Notes under the pieces: model-generated
What the model saw: only the letters and a program-made list of their open reading frames with translations
Database searches by the model: none
What the model was told of the DNA's origin: nothing
Part shown: positions 35,356-43,900 of the stretch, piece after piece
Layout of the letters: each line of letters starts with the position of its first letter
How positions within the stretch are numbered: the stretch's first letter is position 1
Source: Falsirhodobacter sp051195255
Lineage (GTDB): Bacteria > Pseudomonadota > Alphaproteobacteria > Rhodobacterales > Rhodobacteraceae
Reading direction: 5' to 3'
Length of the DNA: 64,000 nt
NCBI RefSeq assembly: GCF_051195255.1
Contig: NZ_JBNJLK010000003.1
Coordinates: forward strand, 124,001-188,000
Program-made: the position numbers and the translations under genes

Positions 35356-35362
35356 TAAACCA
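35345..35362. promoter_or_regulatory. Perfect 18-bp palindromic operator candidate before lpdA
   Basis: TGGTTTAATATTAAACCA is a perfect inverted repeat, strikingly AT-rich in this GC-rich DNA. It overlaps the -10 of the lpdA promoter and ends 20 bp before the start codon, which is where a repressor dimer would block transcription. The cognate regulator is unknown. Confidence 0.6.
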
Positions 35363-35381
35363 GTTTTCATCGGAGAGTCAG

Positions 35382-36761
35382 ATGGCCGACAATTTCGACA
35401 TGATCGTGATCGGCGCGGGACCTGGCGGCTATGTGGCTGCCATCCGCGGCGCCCAGCTGGGCCTGAAGGTCGCGATCATCGAGCGTGAGAATCTGGGCGG
35501 GATCTGCCTGAACTGGGGCTGCATTCCCACGAAGGCGCTTCTGCGCTCGGCCGAGGTGTTCCACCTGATGCACCGCGCCAAGGAGTTCGGACTGAAGGCT
35601 GACGGGCTGGACTTCGATCTGGACGCGGTGGTCAAACGTTCGCGCGGGGTGTCGAAGCAGCTGTCCTCGGGCATCGGGCACCTGATGAAGAAGAACAAGA
35701 TCACCGTTGTGATGGGCGAGGCGAAACTGGCCGGCAAGGGCAAGGTCCTTGTGGACGGCAAGGAGCTGACCGCGAAGAATATCGTCCTGGCCACCGGCGC
35801 CCGCGCCCGCACCCTTCCGGGGCTGGAAGCGGACGGCGATCTGGTCTGGACCTATCGCCACGCGCTGGAACCGAAACGGATGCCGAAAAAGCTGCTCGTC
35901 ATCGGGTCGGGCGCCATCGGGATCGAATTCGCGTCCTTCTTCAACACCATGGGCGCCGACACGACCGTGGTGGAGGTGATGGACCGCGTCCTGCCGGTGG
36001 AGGATGCCGAGGTGTCCGCCTTTGCCAAGAAGGCGTTCGAGAAGCAGGGGATGAAGATCCTTGAAAAGACGACCGTGAAGAAGCTGGACAAGGCGAACGG
36101 CAAGGTCACGGCCTATCTGGAAGCCGGCGGCAAGACCACGACGCAGGAATTCGACACCGTCATCTCGGCCGTGGGCATCGTCGGCAATGTCGAGGGGCTG
36201 GGGCTGGAAGAGTTGGGCGTCAAGATCGAGCGGACGCATGTGCTGGTGGACGAATATTGCCGCACGGGCGTTGAGGGGCTCTATGCCATCGGCGACATCG
36301 CAGGCGCGCCCTGGCTGGCGCACAAGGCCAGCCATGAAGGCGTGATGGTCGCCGAACTGATCGCGGGCAAGCATGCCCACCCGATCAAGCCGGGCACGAT
36401 CGCGGGCTGCACCTATTGCTCGCCCCAGGTGGCGTCGGTTGGCCTGACCGAGGCGCGCGCGAAAGAGGCGGGTTACGAGGTGCGGGTCGGCAAATTCCCG
36501 TTCATCGGCAACGGCAAGGCCATCGCGTTGGGAGAGGCCGAAGGCTTCGTGAAAACCGTCTTCGACGCCAAGACGGGCGAGTTGCTGGGTGCCCACATGA
36601 TCGGGGCCGAGGTGACGGAGCTGATCCAGGGCTATGTCATCGGCCGGACGCTGGAAACGACCGAGGAAGACCTGATGAACACCGTCTTCCCGCACCCCAC
36701 GTTGTCCGAGATGATGCACGAATCTGTGCTGGACGCCTACGGCCGCGCGATCCACTTCTGA
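35382..36761 (+). CDS. lpdA: Dihydrolipoamide dehydrogenase (E3)
   Basis: 459 residues. It reoxidises dihydrolipoamide in the 2-oxoacid dehydrogenase complexes or glycine cleavage system, passing electrons through FAD to NAD. Visible are the FAD-binding VIGAGPGGYVAAIRGAQLG, the redox disulfide GGICLNWGCIPTK, the NAD-binding VIGSGAIGIEFASF, the second FAD motif YAIGDIAGAPWLAHKASHEG and the active-site HPTLSEMMHE with its His-Glu pair. No E1 or E2 gene is nearby, so which complex it serves is not shown. GGAG precedes the ATG. An operator-like palindrome and a terminator flank it. Confidence 0.95.
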   Translation: MADNFDMIVIGAGPGGYVAAIRGAQLGLKVAIIERENLGGICLNWGCIPTKALLRSAEVFHLMHRAKEFGLKADGLDFDLDAVVKRSRGVSKQLSSGIGHLMKKNKITVVMGEAKLAGKGKVLVDGKELTAKNIVLATGARARTLPGLEADGDLVWTYRHALEPKRMPKKLLVIGSGAIGIEFASFFNTMGADTTVVEVMDRVLPVEDAEVSAFAKKAFEKQGMKILEKTTVKKLDKANGKVTAYLEAGGKTTTQEFDTVISAVGIVGNVEGLGLEELGVKIERTHVLVDEYCRTGVEGLYAIGDIAGAPWLAHKASHEGVMVAELIAGKHAHPIKPGTIAGCTYCSPQVASVGLTEARAKEAGYEVRVGKFPFIGNGKAIALGEAEGFVKTVFDAKTGELLGAHMIGAEVTELIQGYVIGRTLETTEEDLMNTVFPHPTLSEMMHESVLDAYGRAIHF

Positions 36762-36767
36762 AATCAG

Positions 36768-36792
36768 AAAGGCGCCCCGCGGGGCGCCTTTT
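36768..36792. terminator. Bidirectional intrinsic terminator
   Basis: The arms AAAGGCGCCCCG and CGGGGCGCCTTT form a perfect 24-bp palindrome, ending in TTTT on the plus strand and AAA/TTT on the minus. It lies between the convergent lpdA and AlkD-like genes and can serve both. Confidence 0.9.
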
Positions 36793-36795
36793 GCG

Positions 36796-37461
36796 TTATA
36801 CAGCCTTGGCCACGTCCTTGCGGGTGAAACCGCGCATCACCTCGCCATGTTCGGCCAGGAAGGCGCGCACCCGTTCGGGATCGTGCTTGGCCAGATCCCG
36901 CAGCCAGGTGGCGATGGCCTTCTGCACATGCCAGTCGCGGTCGGCCAGCAGGTCCACCATCCAGTCCAGCACCTCTTCCCTTGCGTCCTGCTCCTCGGGC
37001 TTGGTGTTGTTCTTCTTGGCCATGGGGTTCGTGGCGATCAGCGCGCTGCGGCGGGCCCAGGGGTTTTCGGAGGGCAGCCACTGCGCCACCTCCTCCAGCC
37101 GGGCCAGATCGGCCATGACGCGCTTTTCGGCGGCCTTGCCCACGGCGTCGGCGATGGCCCAGTTGTCCAGCTGCCCGATCCAGTCCTGCACCAGCCGCCA
37201 CGCGGCCTCGTCCGGGCGCAGGCGGGCTTGCAGCAGCAGGCGGGCGGCGGCGATCCGCGCCTCGTGCACGTTGCTGTGCCAAAGGGAGCCGGCAAGGGCG
37301 ACCCGCTCCTCCACCGACAGTTCGGCCCGCCATTCGGCCACCAGCGCGTCGATCGCGGGAAGAGGGGTGCCGAGGTATTCGCGGTCCGTTTCGTGCCGGG
37401 CGGCGGCTTCGGCGGCGCGGTCGGGGCTGCCTGCGGCGCGCAAGGCGTCCAGCGGGGTCAT
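36796..37461 (-). CDS. DNA alkylation repair (AlkD-like HEAT-repeat) protein
   Basis: 221 residues, all-helical HEAT-like repeats typical of the PF08713 family. Expected conserved positions are present: LSVEERVALAGSLWHSNVHE, QLDNWAIADAVGKAA with the Asp, and SENPWARRSALIA with the Arg. In AlkD-type enzymes Trp/Asp/Arg of these segments excise N3- or N7-alkylpurines. The C-terminal half carries further helices, with WHVQKAIATWLRDLAKHDPE. Its ATG overlaps the glmS stop (ATGA), so it is translated as the third gene of glmU-glmS, an unusual partner. Confidence 0.85.
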   Translation of the reverse strand: MTPLDALRAAGSPDRAAEAAARHETDREYLGTPLPAIDALVAEWRAELSVEERVALAGSLWHSNVHEARIAAARLLLQARLRPDEAAWRLVQDWIGQLDNWAIADAVGKAAEKRVMADLARLEEVAQWLPSENPWARRSALIATNPMAKKNNTKPEEQDAREEVLDWMVDLLADRDWHVQKAIATWLRDLAKHDPERVRAFLAEHGEVMRGFTRKDVAKAV

Positions 37462-39266
37462 TCGACCGTCACCGATTTGGCAAGATTGCGCGGTTGATCC
37501 ACATCGGTCCCTTTCGCGACGGCCGTGTGATAGGCCAGAAGTTGCGCGGGAATGGCATAAACCAGCGGGGCCAGCAAGGCGGGGACGTCCGGCATCCGCA
37601 AGGTGCGCCAGCAATCCTCCCCCGCCTCGCGCAGCCCCGTCTCGTCCGAGATGAGGAGGACGCGGCCGTGGCGGGCCATCACCTCCTGCATGTTGGACAC
37701 GGTCTTTTCAAACAGCGCGTCGCGCGGGGCCAGCACGATCACCGGCACATGCGCGTCGATCAGGGCGATGGGGCCGTGTTTCAACTCGCCCGAGGCGTAG
37801 CCCTCGGCGTGGATGTAGCTCAGCTCCTTCATCTTCAGCGCGCCTTCGAGGGCGAGCGGGTAGATCGGGCCGCGGCCGAGGAACAGGATGTCCTGCGCTT
37901 CGGCCAGGCGGTCGGCCAGCGCGGCGATGGGATCGGCCACGGTCAGGGTCTGGTTCATCAGGCCGGGCAGGGTGGCCAGATCGGCCAGATGCGCGGACAA
38001 GGCCGCGTCGTCTATCCGCCCCCGGTCATGCGCGGCCTTCAGCGCCATCAGCAGAAGCACCAGAAGCTGGCACGAGAACGCCTTGGTGGAGGCGACGCCC
38101 ACCTCCACCCCCGCGAGGATGGGCAGGGCCACGTCCACGTCCCGCGCGATGGAGGAGGTGGCGACGTTCACCACGGCCACCGTTTTCCCCACCTGACCCG
38201 AGGCGTGGCGCAGGGCGGCCAGCGTGTCGGCCGTTTCGCCCGACTGGCTGACGAAGACGGCCCATTGGCGGTCCGTCAGGACGGGATCGCGGTAGCGGAA
38301 CTCCGACGCGATGTCGATCTCGACGGGCAGGCGGGCGATCTGTTCGAACCAGTATTTCGCGACATGGCAGGCGTAATGGGCGGTGCCGCAGGCGACCAGC
38401 GTCAGGCGGTCCATGTCGGAAAAGTCCAGCGGCACCTGAAGCTGCCCGTCGCGGACGTAATGGGTCAGCGCGTCGGCGAGGACGGCGGGTTGCTCCGCGA
38501 TCTCCTTCGCCATGAAGTGCCGGAAGCCCCCCTTGTCGATCTGGGTCGCCCCCACCTCTATCCGGGCCAGCGCGCGGTTGGCGTGGCGGCCGGCGGCGTC
38601 CGTGATCTCGGCCCCCGCGCGGGTCAGGACGACGCGGTCGCCTTCCTCCAGATAGGTGATGCGGTTGGTGAAGGGCGCCAGCGCGATCGCGTCGGAGCCG
38701 AGAAACATCTCCCCATCCCCATGACCCACTGCGAGGGGGGAGCCCTTGCGCGCGCCGATCATCAGGTCATCCTCGCCGTCAAACAGGAAGGCGAGGGCGA
38801 AGGCCCCGTGCAGCCGGTCCACCGTGGCGAAGGCCGCGTCGCGGGGGGCGGCGCCGCGGTCCATGGCGCGGGCGGCCAGAAGGGCCACGACCTCGGTGTC
38901 GGTCTGGCTGGTCGTGGTGTAGCCGTCGGCGGCCAGCTCCTCGCGCAACTCGCGGAAGTTCTCCACGATGCCGTTGTGCACGACGGCGACGCGGCCCGCC
39001 TTGTGGGGGTGGGCGTTGTCCACCGTCGCCGCGCCGTGCGTGGCCCAGCGGGTGTGGCCGATCCCGGACTTGCCGCGCAGCGGATCGTGCACCAGCAGGT
39101 CCGACAGGTTCACCAGCTTGCCCACCGCGCGGCGGCGGTCCAGCGCCGTGCCGTCCACCGTGGCGATCCCGGCGGAATCATAGCCGCGATATTCCAGCCG
39201 CTTCAGCGCCTCCACCAGCTGGGGGGCGACTTCGTTCTTTCCAAGAATGCCAATGATTCCGCACAT
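37458..39266 (-). CDS. glmS: Glutamine--fructose-6-phosphate aminotransferase
   Basis: 602 residues. It makes glucosamine-6-phosphate from fructose-6-phosphate and glutamine, the entry to UDP-GlcNAc. The N-terminal glutaminase domain starts with the nucleophile Cys2 (MCGIIGILGKNE) and has HTRWATHG. Two SIS isomerase domains follow (SQSGETADTLAALR; FLGRGPIYPLALEGALKMKE). The C terminus DQPRNLAKSVTVE is the usual one. It follows glmU by 3 bp, and an AlkD-like gene overlaps its stop. Confidence 0.97.
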   Translation of the reverse strand: MCGIIGILGKNEVAPQLVEALKRLEYRGYDSAGIATVDGTALDRRRAVGKLVNLSDLLVHDPLRGKSGIGHTRWATHGAATVDNAHPHKAGRVAVVHNGIVENFRELREELAADGYTTTSQTDTEVVALLAARAMDRGAAPRDAAFATVDRLHGAFALAFLFDGEDDLMIGARKGSPLAVGHGDGEMFLGSDAIALAPFTNRITYLEEGDRVVLTRAGAEITDAAGRHANRALARIEVGATQIDKGGFRHFMAKEIAEQPAVLADALTHYVRDGQLQVPLDFSDMDRLTLVACGTAHYACHVAKYWFEQIARLPVEIDIASEFRYRDPVLTDRQWAVFVSQSGETADTLAALRHASGQVGKTVAVVNVATSSIARDVDVALPILAGVEVGVASTKAFSCQLLVLLLMALKAAHDRGRIDDAALSAHLADLATLPGLMNQTLTVADPIAALADRLAEAQDILFLGRGPIYPLALEGALKMKELSYIHAEGYASGELKHGPIALIDAHVPVIVLAPRDALFEKTVSNMQEVMARHGRVLLISDETGLREAGEDCWRTLRMPDVPALLAPLVYAIPAQLLAYHTAVAKGTDVDQPRNLAKSVTVE

Positions 39267-39269
39267 CTG

Positions 39270-40613
39270 TCAGACTTTCTTCTTCTTGGACAGGAACAGG
39301 TCCATCAGGCGGACGGCCATGCCGGGCTTGGTCACCTGACGGGCACGTCCGATGGCCAGCGCCTCCGCCGGCACATCCTCGGTGATGACGGACCCCGATC
39401 CGGTCATGGCGTCGCGGCCCACGGTGACGGGCGCGACCAGCATGGTGTTCGACCCGATGAAGACGCGGGGGCCGATTTCCGTGTGGTGCTTGTTCACGCC
39501 GTCATAGTTGCAGGTGATGGTGCCCGCGCCGATGTTCGTCTTCTCGCCCACATGGGCGTCGCCCAGATAGGTCAGGTGGCCGACCTTCACGCCTTCGTCC
39601 AGCACGGCGTTCTTGATCTCGACGAAGTTGCCGACATGCACATCCTCGGCCAGTTCGGCGCCGGGGCGCAGGCGGGCGAAGGGGCCGACCGTGGCCCCGC
39701 GCGAGATGTGGCACCCTTCCAGATGGCAGAAGGCCCGCACCTCGGCCCCGCTTTCGATCGTGACGCGGGGGCCGAAGACCACGTTCGGCCCGATCACCGC
39801 GTCGCGGCCGATCACCGTGTCCAGCGCCAGGAAGACGGTTTCGGGCGCGGTCAGGGTCACGCCATTCTCCAGCGCCTCGGCCCGGGCGCGGGCCTGGAAG
39901 GCGGCCTCGGCCTGGCTGAGTTCGGCGCGGGTGTTGATGCCCAGCGTCTCGGCCTCGTCGCAGATGACGACGCCGGCGGTCAGGCCGCGTTCGCGGGCGA
40001 TCTGCACGATGTCGGTCAGGTAGTATTCGCCCGACGCGTTGTCGTTGCCGACCGCCGCGACCAGATCCAGCAGGACCGAGGTCTGGGCGCAGATCACGCC
40101 CGAATTGCACAGGGTTATGGCGCGTTCTTCGGCAGTCGCGTCCTTGTATTCGACGATCCGCTCCAACGCCTCACCTTGCGTGACAAGGCGGCCGTAGCGG
40201 CCCGGCCCTTCGTGCCGGAAGCCGAGGACGACAACGGCGTGGCGGGCGCGGGCGGCCTGCATCGCTTCCAGCGTTTCCGCCCGGATGAAGGGGGTGTCGC
40301 CATACAGCACGACCGCGTCGCCCGATTGGCCGGTCAGAAGGCCCGCCGCCTGCCGGACCGCATGGCCGGTGCCCAGCTGTTCGGCTTGCAGCACGACCTC
40401 CACATCCGGGTCATAAACGCGGGCGGCCTTTTCGACCTCCGCCGCGCCGTGGCCCGCCACGATGACGGTGCGGACCGGGTCCAGCGCGCGGCCCGCCTGC
40501 ATCGCGTGATGCAGCATCGGGGCCCCCGCCAGTGGGTGCAGCACCTTCGGCAGATCCGAATTCATGCGCGAGCCGAGCCCCGCGGCAAGGATGATAAGCG
40601 ATGTGCCGGCCAT
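39270..40613 (-). CDS. glmU: Bifunctional GlmU (N-acetylglucosamine-1-phosphate uridyltransferase / glucosamine-1-phosphate acetyltransferase)
   Basis: 447 residues. The N-terminal uridyltransferase half shows LAAGLGSRMNSDLPKVLHPL and the UTP-site QLGTGHAV. The C-terminal left-handed beta-helix with hexapeptide repeats includes VGPFARLRPGAELAEDVHVG and GAGTITCNYDGVNKH. It carries out the last two steps to UDP-GlcNAc. GAGGG upstream sets the ATG at 40613. It is divergent from gph and followed 3 bp later by glmS, so the pair makes UDP-GlcNAc together. Confidence 0.96.
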   Translation of the reverse strand: MAGTSLIILAAGLGSRMNSDLPKVLHPLAGAPMLHHAMQAGRALDPVRTVIVAGHGAAEVEKAARVYDPDVEVVLQAEQLGTGHAVRQAAGLLTGQSGDAVVLYGDTPFIRAETLEAMQAARARHAVVVLGFRHEGPGRYGRLVTQGEALERIVEYKDATAEERAITLCNSGVICAQTSVLLDLVAAVGNDNASGEYYLTDIVQIARERGLTAGVVICDEAETLGINTRAELSQAEAAFQARARAEALENGVTLTAPETVFLALDTVIGRDAVIGPNVVFGPRVTIESGAEVRAFCHLEGCHISRGATVGPFARLRPGAELAEDVHVGNFVEIKNAVLDEGVKVGHLTYLGDAHVGEKTNIGAGTITCNYDGVNKHHTEIGPRVFIGSNTMLVAPVTVGRDAMTGSGSVITEDVPAEALAIGRARQVTKPGMAVRLMDLFLSKKKKV

Positions 40614-40706
40614 GTGTCCCTCTGGTCTTCTTGTGCGGGTGGTTTTACCCCTTGGGCAGATCGCCGCAAGGGGCGGACCGGTCACACTCTCTTTCCGGAG
40701 GTTTCA

Positions 40707-41363
40707 ATGCGCACGGTGGTCTTCGATCTGGACGGGACGCTGGCCGACACGGCGGCGGATCTCCTCGCCTCGGCCAATGCGTGTTTCCGCGCGCTGGGGC
40801 ATGGCGATCCGCTGGTGATGGCCACGGATTCCGGGACCGCCTTGCGCGGGGGGCGGCCGATGCTGCGGCTGGGCTTTGAACGTGTGGGCATCGACTGGAC
40901 CGAGGTGGACGTCGAGGACCAGTATCCGCTGCTGCTGGACTATTACGGGCAGGCGATCGCGGTGCACACGAAGCTTTATCCCGGCGCGGCCGAGGCGGTG
41001 GAGCAGTTGCGCCGCGACGGCCATGCCACGGCCATCTGCACCAACAAGCCGGAAGGGTTGGCCGAGACGCTTTTGACGACGCTGGGTGTTCGTGATCTGT
41101 TCGGGTCGCTGATCGGGGCCGACACCTTGTCTGAACGCAAACCGCACCCATCTCCGTACCTTGAAGCGGTCCGGCGGGTCGGTGGGACGACCTCGATGCT
41201 GGTGGGCGACACCGAGACGGATTTCCTGACCGCGCGGGCGGCCGGTGTGCCTGTCGCGCTCGTCACCTTCGGGCCCGAGGGGCGGGGGGTGGAGCGGCTG
41301 GAACCCGACGCCCTGCTGGAATCCTATGCCGACCTTGGGCGGGTTGTCGCCTCGCTGATCTGA
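40707..41363 (+). CDS. gph: HAD-family phosphatase, probable phosphoglycolate phosphatase
   Basis: 218 residues. HAD motifs: the catalytic Asp in VVFDLDGTLADTAADL, motif II in AICTNKPEGLAE, motif III Lys in SERKPHPSPYLEAV and motif IV in LVGDTETDFLTARAAGV. It is in the gph group, which removes phosphate from 2-phosphoglycolate produced by oxygenation or DNA repair; other small phosphate esters are possible. CGGAGG precedes the ATG. It is divergent from glmU. Confidence 0.85.
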   Translation: MRTVVFDLDGTLADTAADLLASANACFRALGHGDPLVMATDSGTALRGGRPMLRLGFERVGIDWTEVDVEDQYPLLLDYYGQAIAVHTKLYPGAAEAVEQLRRDGHATAICTNKPEGLAETLLTTLGVRDLFGSLIGADTLSERKPHPSPYLEAVRRVGGTTSMLVGDTETDFLTARAAGVPVALVTFGPEGRGVERLEPDALLESYADLGRVVASLI

Positions 41364-41564
41364 TCTCCCGCGACTCGTGCGGTATGCCATGGCATTCGAA
41401 GGCATGCACGGGTTGCGAATATTTTGAACCTGTTGCTGTCATATCCTTGTTTTATTGATGTTGCGGCCGGCGGGGTTCGGTTGACCGGACGCCTGTGCAA
41501 GGATACATGGAGGGCAGCAACTTTTCGCGCGCGCCGCAAAGGCCGCAGGCCGAAGGAGCCACTC
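41364..41564 (+). other. Leader/promoter region of the nuo operon
   Basis: 201 bp between gph and nuoA with no gene. It must hold the nuo promoter. An AT-rich stretch at 41416-41458 includes TTGAAC (41424-41429), but no good -10 lies at the right distance. A short palindrome ATGCCATGGCAT (41384-41395) is present. No FNR-like box is seen. Confidence 0.45.
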
Positions 41565-41930
41565 GTGGACGGACTTCTCCGAGAGTATTTTCCGCTCGTC
41601 GTCTTTCTTGTCATTGTCGTGGCGTTGGGCCTGGTCATGATCCTGGCGGCGCTGCTGCTGGCCGTACGCAATCCCGATCCCGAAAAGGTGTCGGCCTACG
41701 AATGCGGCTTCAACGCCTTCGACGACGCGCGCATGAAGTTCGACGTCCGCTTCTATCTGGTGTCGATCCTGTTCATCATCTTCGACCTGGAGGTGGCGTT
41801 CCTGTTCCCCTGGGCCGTGGCCTTCGGCGGCATCTCCATGATGGCGTTCTGGTCGATGATGGTCTTCCTGGGCGTGCTGACCGTCGGCTTCATCTATGAA
41901 TGGAAGAAGGGGGCACTCGAATGGGCCTGA
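41565..41930 (+). CDS. nuoA: NADH-quinone oxidoreductase subunit A
   Basis: 121 residues, three membrane helices. First gene of the complex I operon. The conserved acidic and Cys loop is YECGFNAFDDARMKFDVRFY and the next helix SILFIIFDLEVAFLFPW carries the family acidic residues. The start is GTG at 41565, set by AAGGAG seven bases upstream. It forms part of the membrane arm next to the quinone pocket. It overlaps nuoB by 10 bp. Confidence 0.97.
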   Translation: MDGLLREYFPLVVFLVIVVALGLVMILAALLLAVRNPDPEKVSAYECGFNAFDDARMKFDVRFYLVSILFIIFDLEVAFLFPWAVAFGGISMMAFWSMMVFLGVLTVGFIYEWKKGALEWA

Positions 41931-42454
41931 GCACCGGAGCCAACAGCGCCGGCGGCGACCGCGAGGTGGCCACCCAGTCGCTGAACCGCGAATTGCAGGA
42001 CAAGGGCTTCCTGCTGACCTCCACCGAAGATGTGATCAACTGGGCACGCACCGGCTCGCTGCACTGGATGACCTTCGGTCTGGCCTGCTGCGCGGTGGAG
42101 ATGATGCAGACCTCCATGCCGCGTTACGACGTGGAACGGTTCGGCATCGCGCCCCGCGCCTCGCCGCGGCAGTCGGACCTGATGATCGTGGCCGGCACGC
42201 TGACCAACAAGATGGCCCCCGCGCTGCGCAAGGTCTACGACCAGATGCCGGAGCCGCGCTACGTCATCTCAATGGGAAGCTGCGCCAATGGCGGCGGCTA
42301 TTACCATTACAGCTATTCGGTGGTGCGCGGCGTGGACCGCATCGTGCCGGTAGACATCTACGTTCCCGGCTGCCCCCCCACGGCCGAGGCGTTGCTTTAT
42401 GGCCTTCTGCAGCTTCAGCGGAAGATCCGCCGAACCGGCACCCTGACCCGGTAA
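41921..42454 (+). CDS. nuoB: NADH-quinone oxidoreductase subunit B
   Basis: 177 residues. Carries cluster N2, the last iron-sulfur centre before quinone. The ligands are in FGLACCAVEMMQT (adjacent Cys pair), ISMGSCANGGG and VPGCPPTAEAL. AAGGGGG is placed for ATG 41921, with nuoA's stop inside nuoB; an upstream in-frame ATG at 41900 is less likely. It lies 12 bp before nuoC. Confidence 0.97.
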   Translation: MGLSTGANSAGGDREVATQSLNRELQDKGFLLTSTEDVINWARTGSLHWMTFGLACCAVEMMQTSMPRYDVERFGIAPRASPRQSDLMIVAGTLTNKMAPALRKVYDQMPEPRYVISMGSCANGGGYYHYSYSVVRGVDRIVPVDIYVPGCPPTAEALLYGLLQLQRKIRRTGTLTR

Positions 42455-42466
42455 GGAGGAGCCACG

Positions 42467-43069
42467 ATGAACGAAGCCCTCGAAGACCTCGCCCTGACGA
42501 TCGAAGCCCGTGCCGGTGGCGCGGTGCTGGACCGGTCCATCAGCTTTGGCGTGCTGAGCCTGGATGTCACGCTGGACGGTCTGGTGCGCCTGGCCGAGCA
42601 GCTGAAGCAGGACCCGGCGCTGCGCTTTGGCGTGCTGACCGACATCACCGCCGTGGACTACCCCGAGCGGCCGAAGCGGTTCGACATGGTGTATCACTTC
42701 CTGTCGATGCACCAGAACCAGCGCGTCCGCCTGAAGATCGCCATCGACGAGGAGGAGATGGTCCCCTCGCTGACCTCCGTCTTCCCCGTCGCCAACTGGT
42801 ACGAGCGGGAGGTGTTCGACATGTTCGGCATCCTCTTCTCCGGCCATCCGGACCTGCGGCGCCTTTTGACGGATTACGGCTTCCGCGGTCATCCGCTGCG
42901 CAAGGACTTCCCCACCAGCGGCTACACCGAGGTGCGGTATGACGAGGTGCAGAAGCGCGTCGTCTACGAACCCGTGCGGCTGACGCAGGAATACCGGCAG
43001 TTCGATTTCATGAGCCCGTGGGAAGGGGCCAACTACATCCTTCCGGGCGACGACAAGGCGAAACCGTGA
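42467..43069 (+). CDS. nuoC: NADH-quinone oxidoreductase subunit C
   Basis: 200 residues. The 30-kDa subunit of the hydrophilic arm, without cofactor. Typical stretches are LTDITAVDYPERPKRFDMVY, FPVANWYEREVFDMFGILF and GFRGHPLRKDFPTSGYTEVR. AAGGAGGAG precedes the ATG. Its TGA overlaps the GTG start of the sulfotransferase gene, instead of being followed directly by nuoD. Confidence 0.97.
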   Translation: MNEALEDLALTIEARAGGAVLDRSISFGVLSLDVTLDGLVRLAEQLKQDPALRFGVLTDITAVDYPERPKRFDMVYHFLSMHQNQRVRLKIAIDEEEMVPSLTSVFPVANWYEREVFDMFGILFSGHPDLRRLLTDYGFRGHPLRKDFPTSGYTEVRYDEVQKRVVYEPVRLTQEYRQFDFMSPWEGANYILPGDDKAKP

Positions 43070-43899
43070 CGCAAGCGCCGACACTTGTTCTGGGCATGGG
43101 GGCCGCCAAGGCCGGAACCAGCTGGTTGTTCGACCAGCTGGCCGGTCATCGCGACTGCCACCTGCGCGGAATCAAGGAACTGCATTACTTCACCACCGCG
43201 CTGGACGGCCGGTGGTCGTCGCAGGTGCGGCGGATCGAGGAACGGGTGGCGCGGTCCGAAGGGCCGCTGCGCGCCGACCTGTCGGACTGGCTGGCGGTGC
43301 TGCGTCAGGGACGGCTGAACCTGCGCGCCTATGGGGGATACCTGTGCAAGGGGCGGGACGGTCAGAAGATCGTGGCCGATTTCACCCCGGCTTACGGCCT
43401 TCTGCCGCAGCGGGCGCTGTCGCGGCTGGCCCGCCTGCCGGACGTGAAGATGATCTATCTGCTGCGCGACCCGGTGGAACGGTTGTGGAGCAATGTGCGC
43501 ATGGAAGCCGCGCGCACCGCGCGCTGGCCGGGAACCGTGGGCGTTCTGGCCCGCCGCGCGATGGAAAAGGCGCTGGCCGGTCGTGGCCCGTCCTGGACGC
43601 GCAGCGACTATGCCGGCGCGCTGGGCCGGCTGGATCGCGCGATCGGGCCCGACCGTCTGCACGTGATGTTCTACGAGGAGATGACGCAGCCGCAGGCTTT
43701 GGCCCGGCTGGCGGCGTTTCTGGGAATTGGCCCCCTGTCGGTGAACGCCGGCCAGCGGGTGAATGGCGGGGTGGCCGTGTGGCTGCCGTCGTCGATGCGG
43801 GTGCGGGCCGGGATGGCGCTGCGTCCGCAATACGAATATGTCCGGCAGCGCTTCGGGCGGGTGCCCGCCGCGTGGCACGGCAGCATGGTGGGGGTCTGA
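43066..43899 (+). CDS. Sulfotransferase inserted between nuoC and nuoD
   Basis: 277 residues, soluble. It shows the PAPS-binding signatures of sulfotransferases: a 5'-phosphosulfate loop GMGAAKAGTSWLFDQL near residue 15, with Lys15, and the 3'-phosphate motif IYLLRDPVERLWSNVR near residues 130-144 with Ser142. It transfers sulfate from PAPS to a hydroxyl; the acceptor is unknown and could be a carbohydrate or lipid. The GTG start overlaps the nuoC stop (GTGA) and nuoD starts 2 bp after its end, so it is translated as part of the nuo operon. Confidence 0.85.
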   Translation: MTQAPTLVLGMGAAKAGTSWLFDQLAGHRDCHLRGIKELHYFTTALDGRWSSQVRRIEERVARSEGPLRADLSDWLAVLRQGRLNLRAYGGYLCKGRDGQKIVADFTPAYGLLPQRALSRLARLPDVKMIYLLRDPVERLWSNVRMEAARTARWPGTVGVLARRAMEKALAGRGPSWTRSDYAGALGRLDRAIGPDRLHVMFYEEMTQPQALARLAAFLGIGPLSVNAGQRVNGGVAVWLPSSMRVRAGMALRPQYEYVRQRFGRVPAAWHGSMVGV

Positions 43900-43900
43900 C

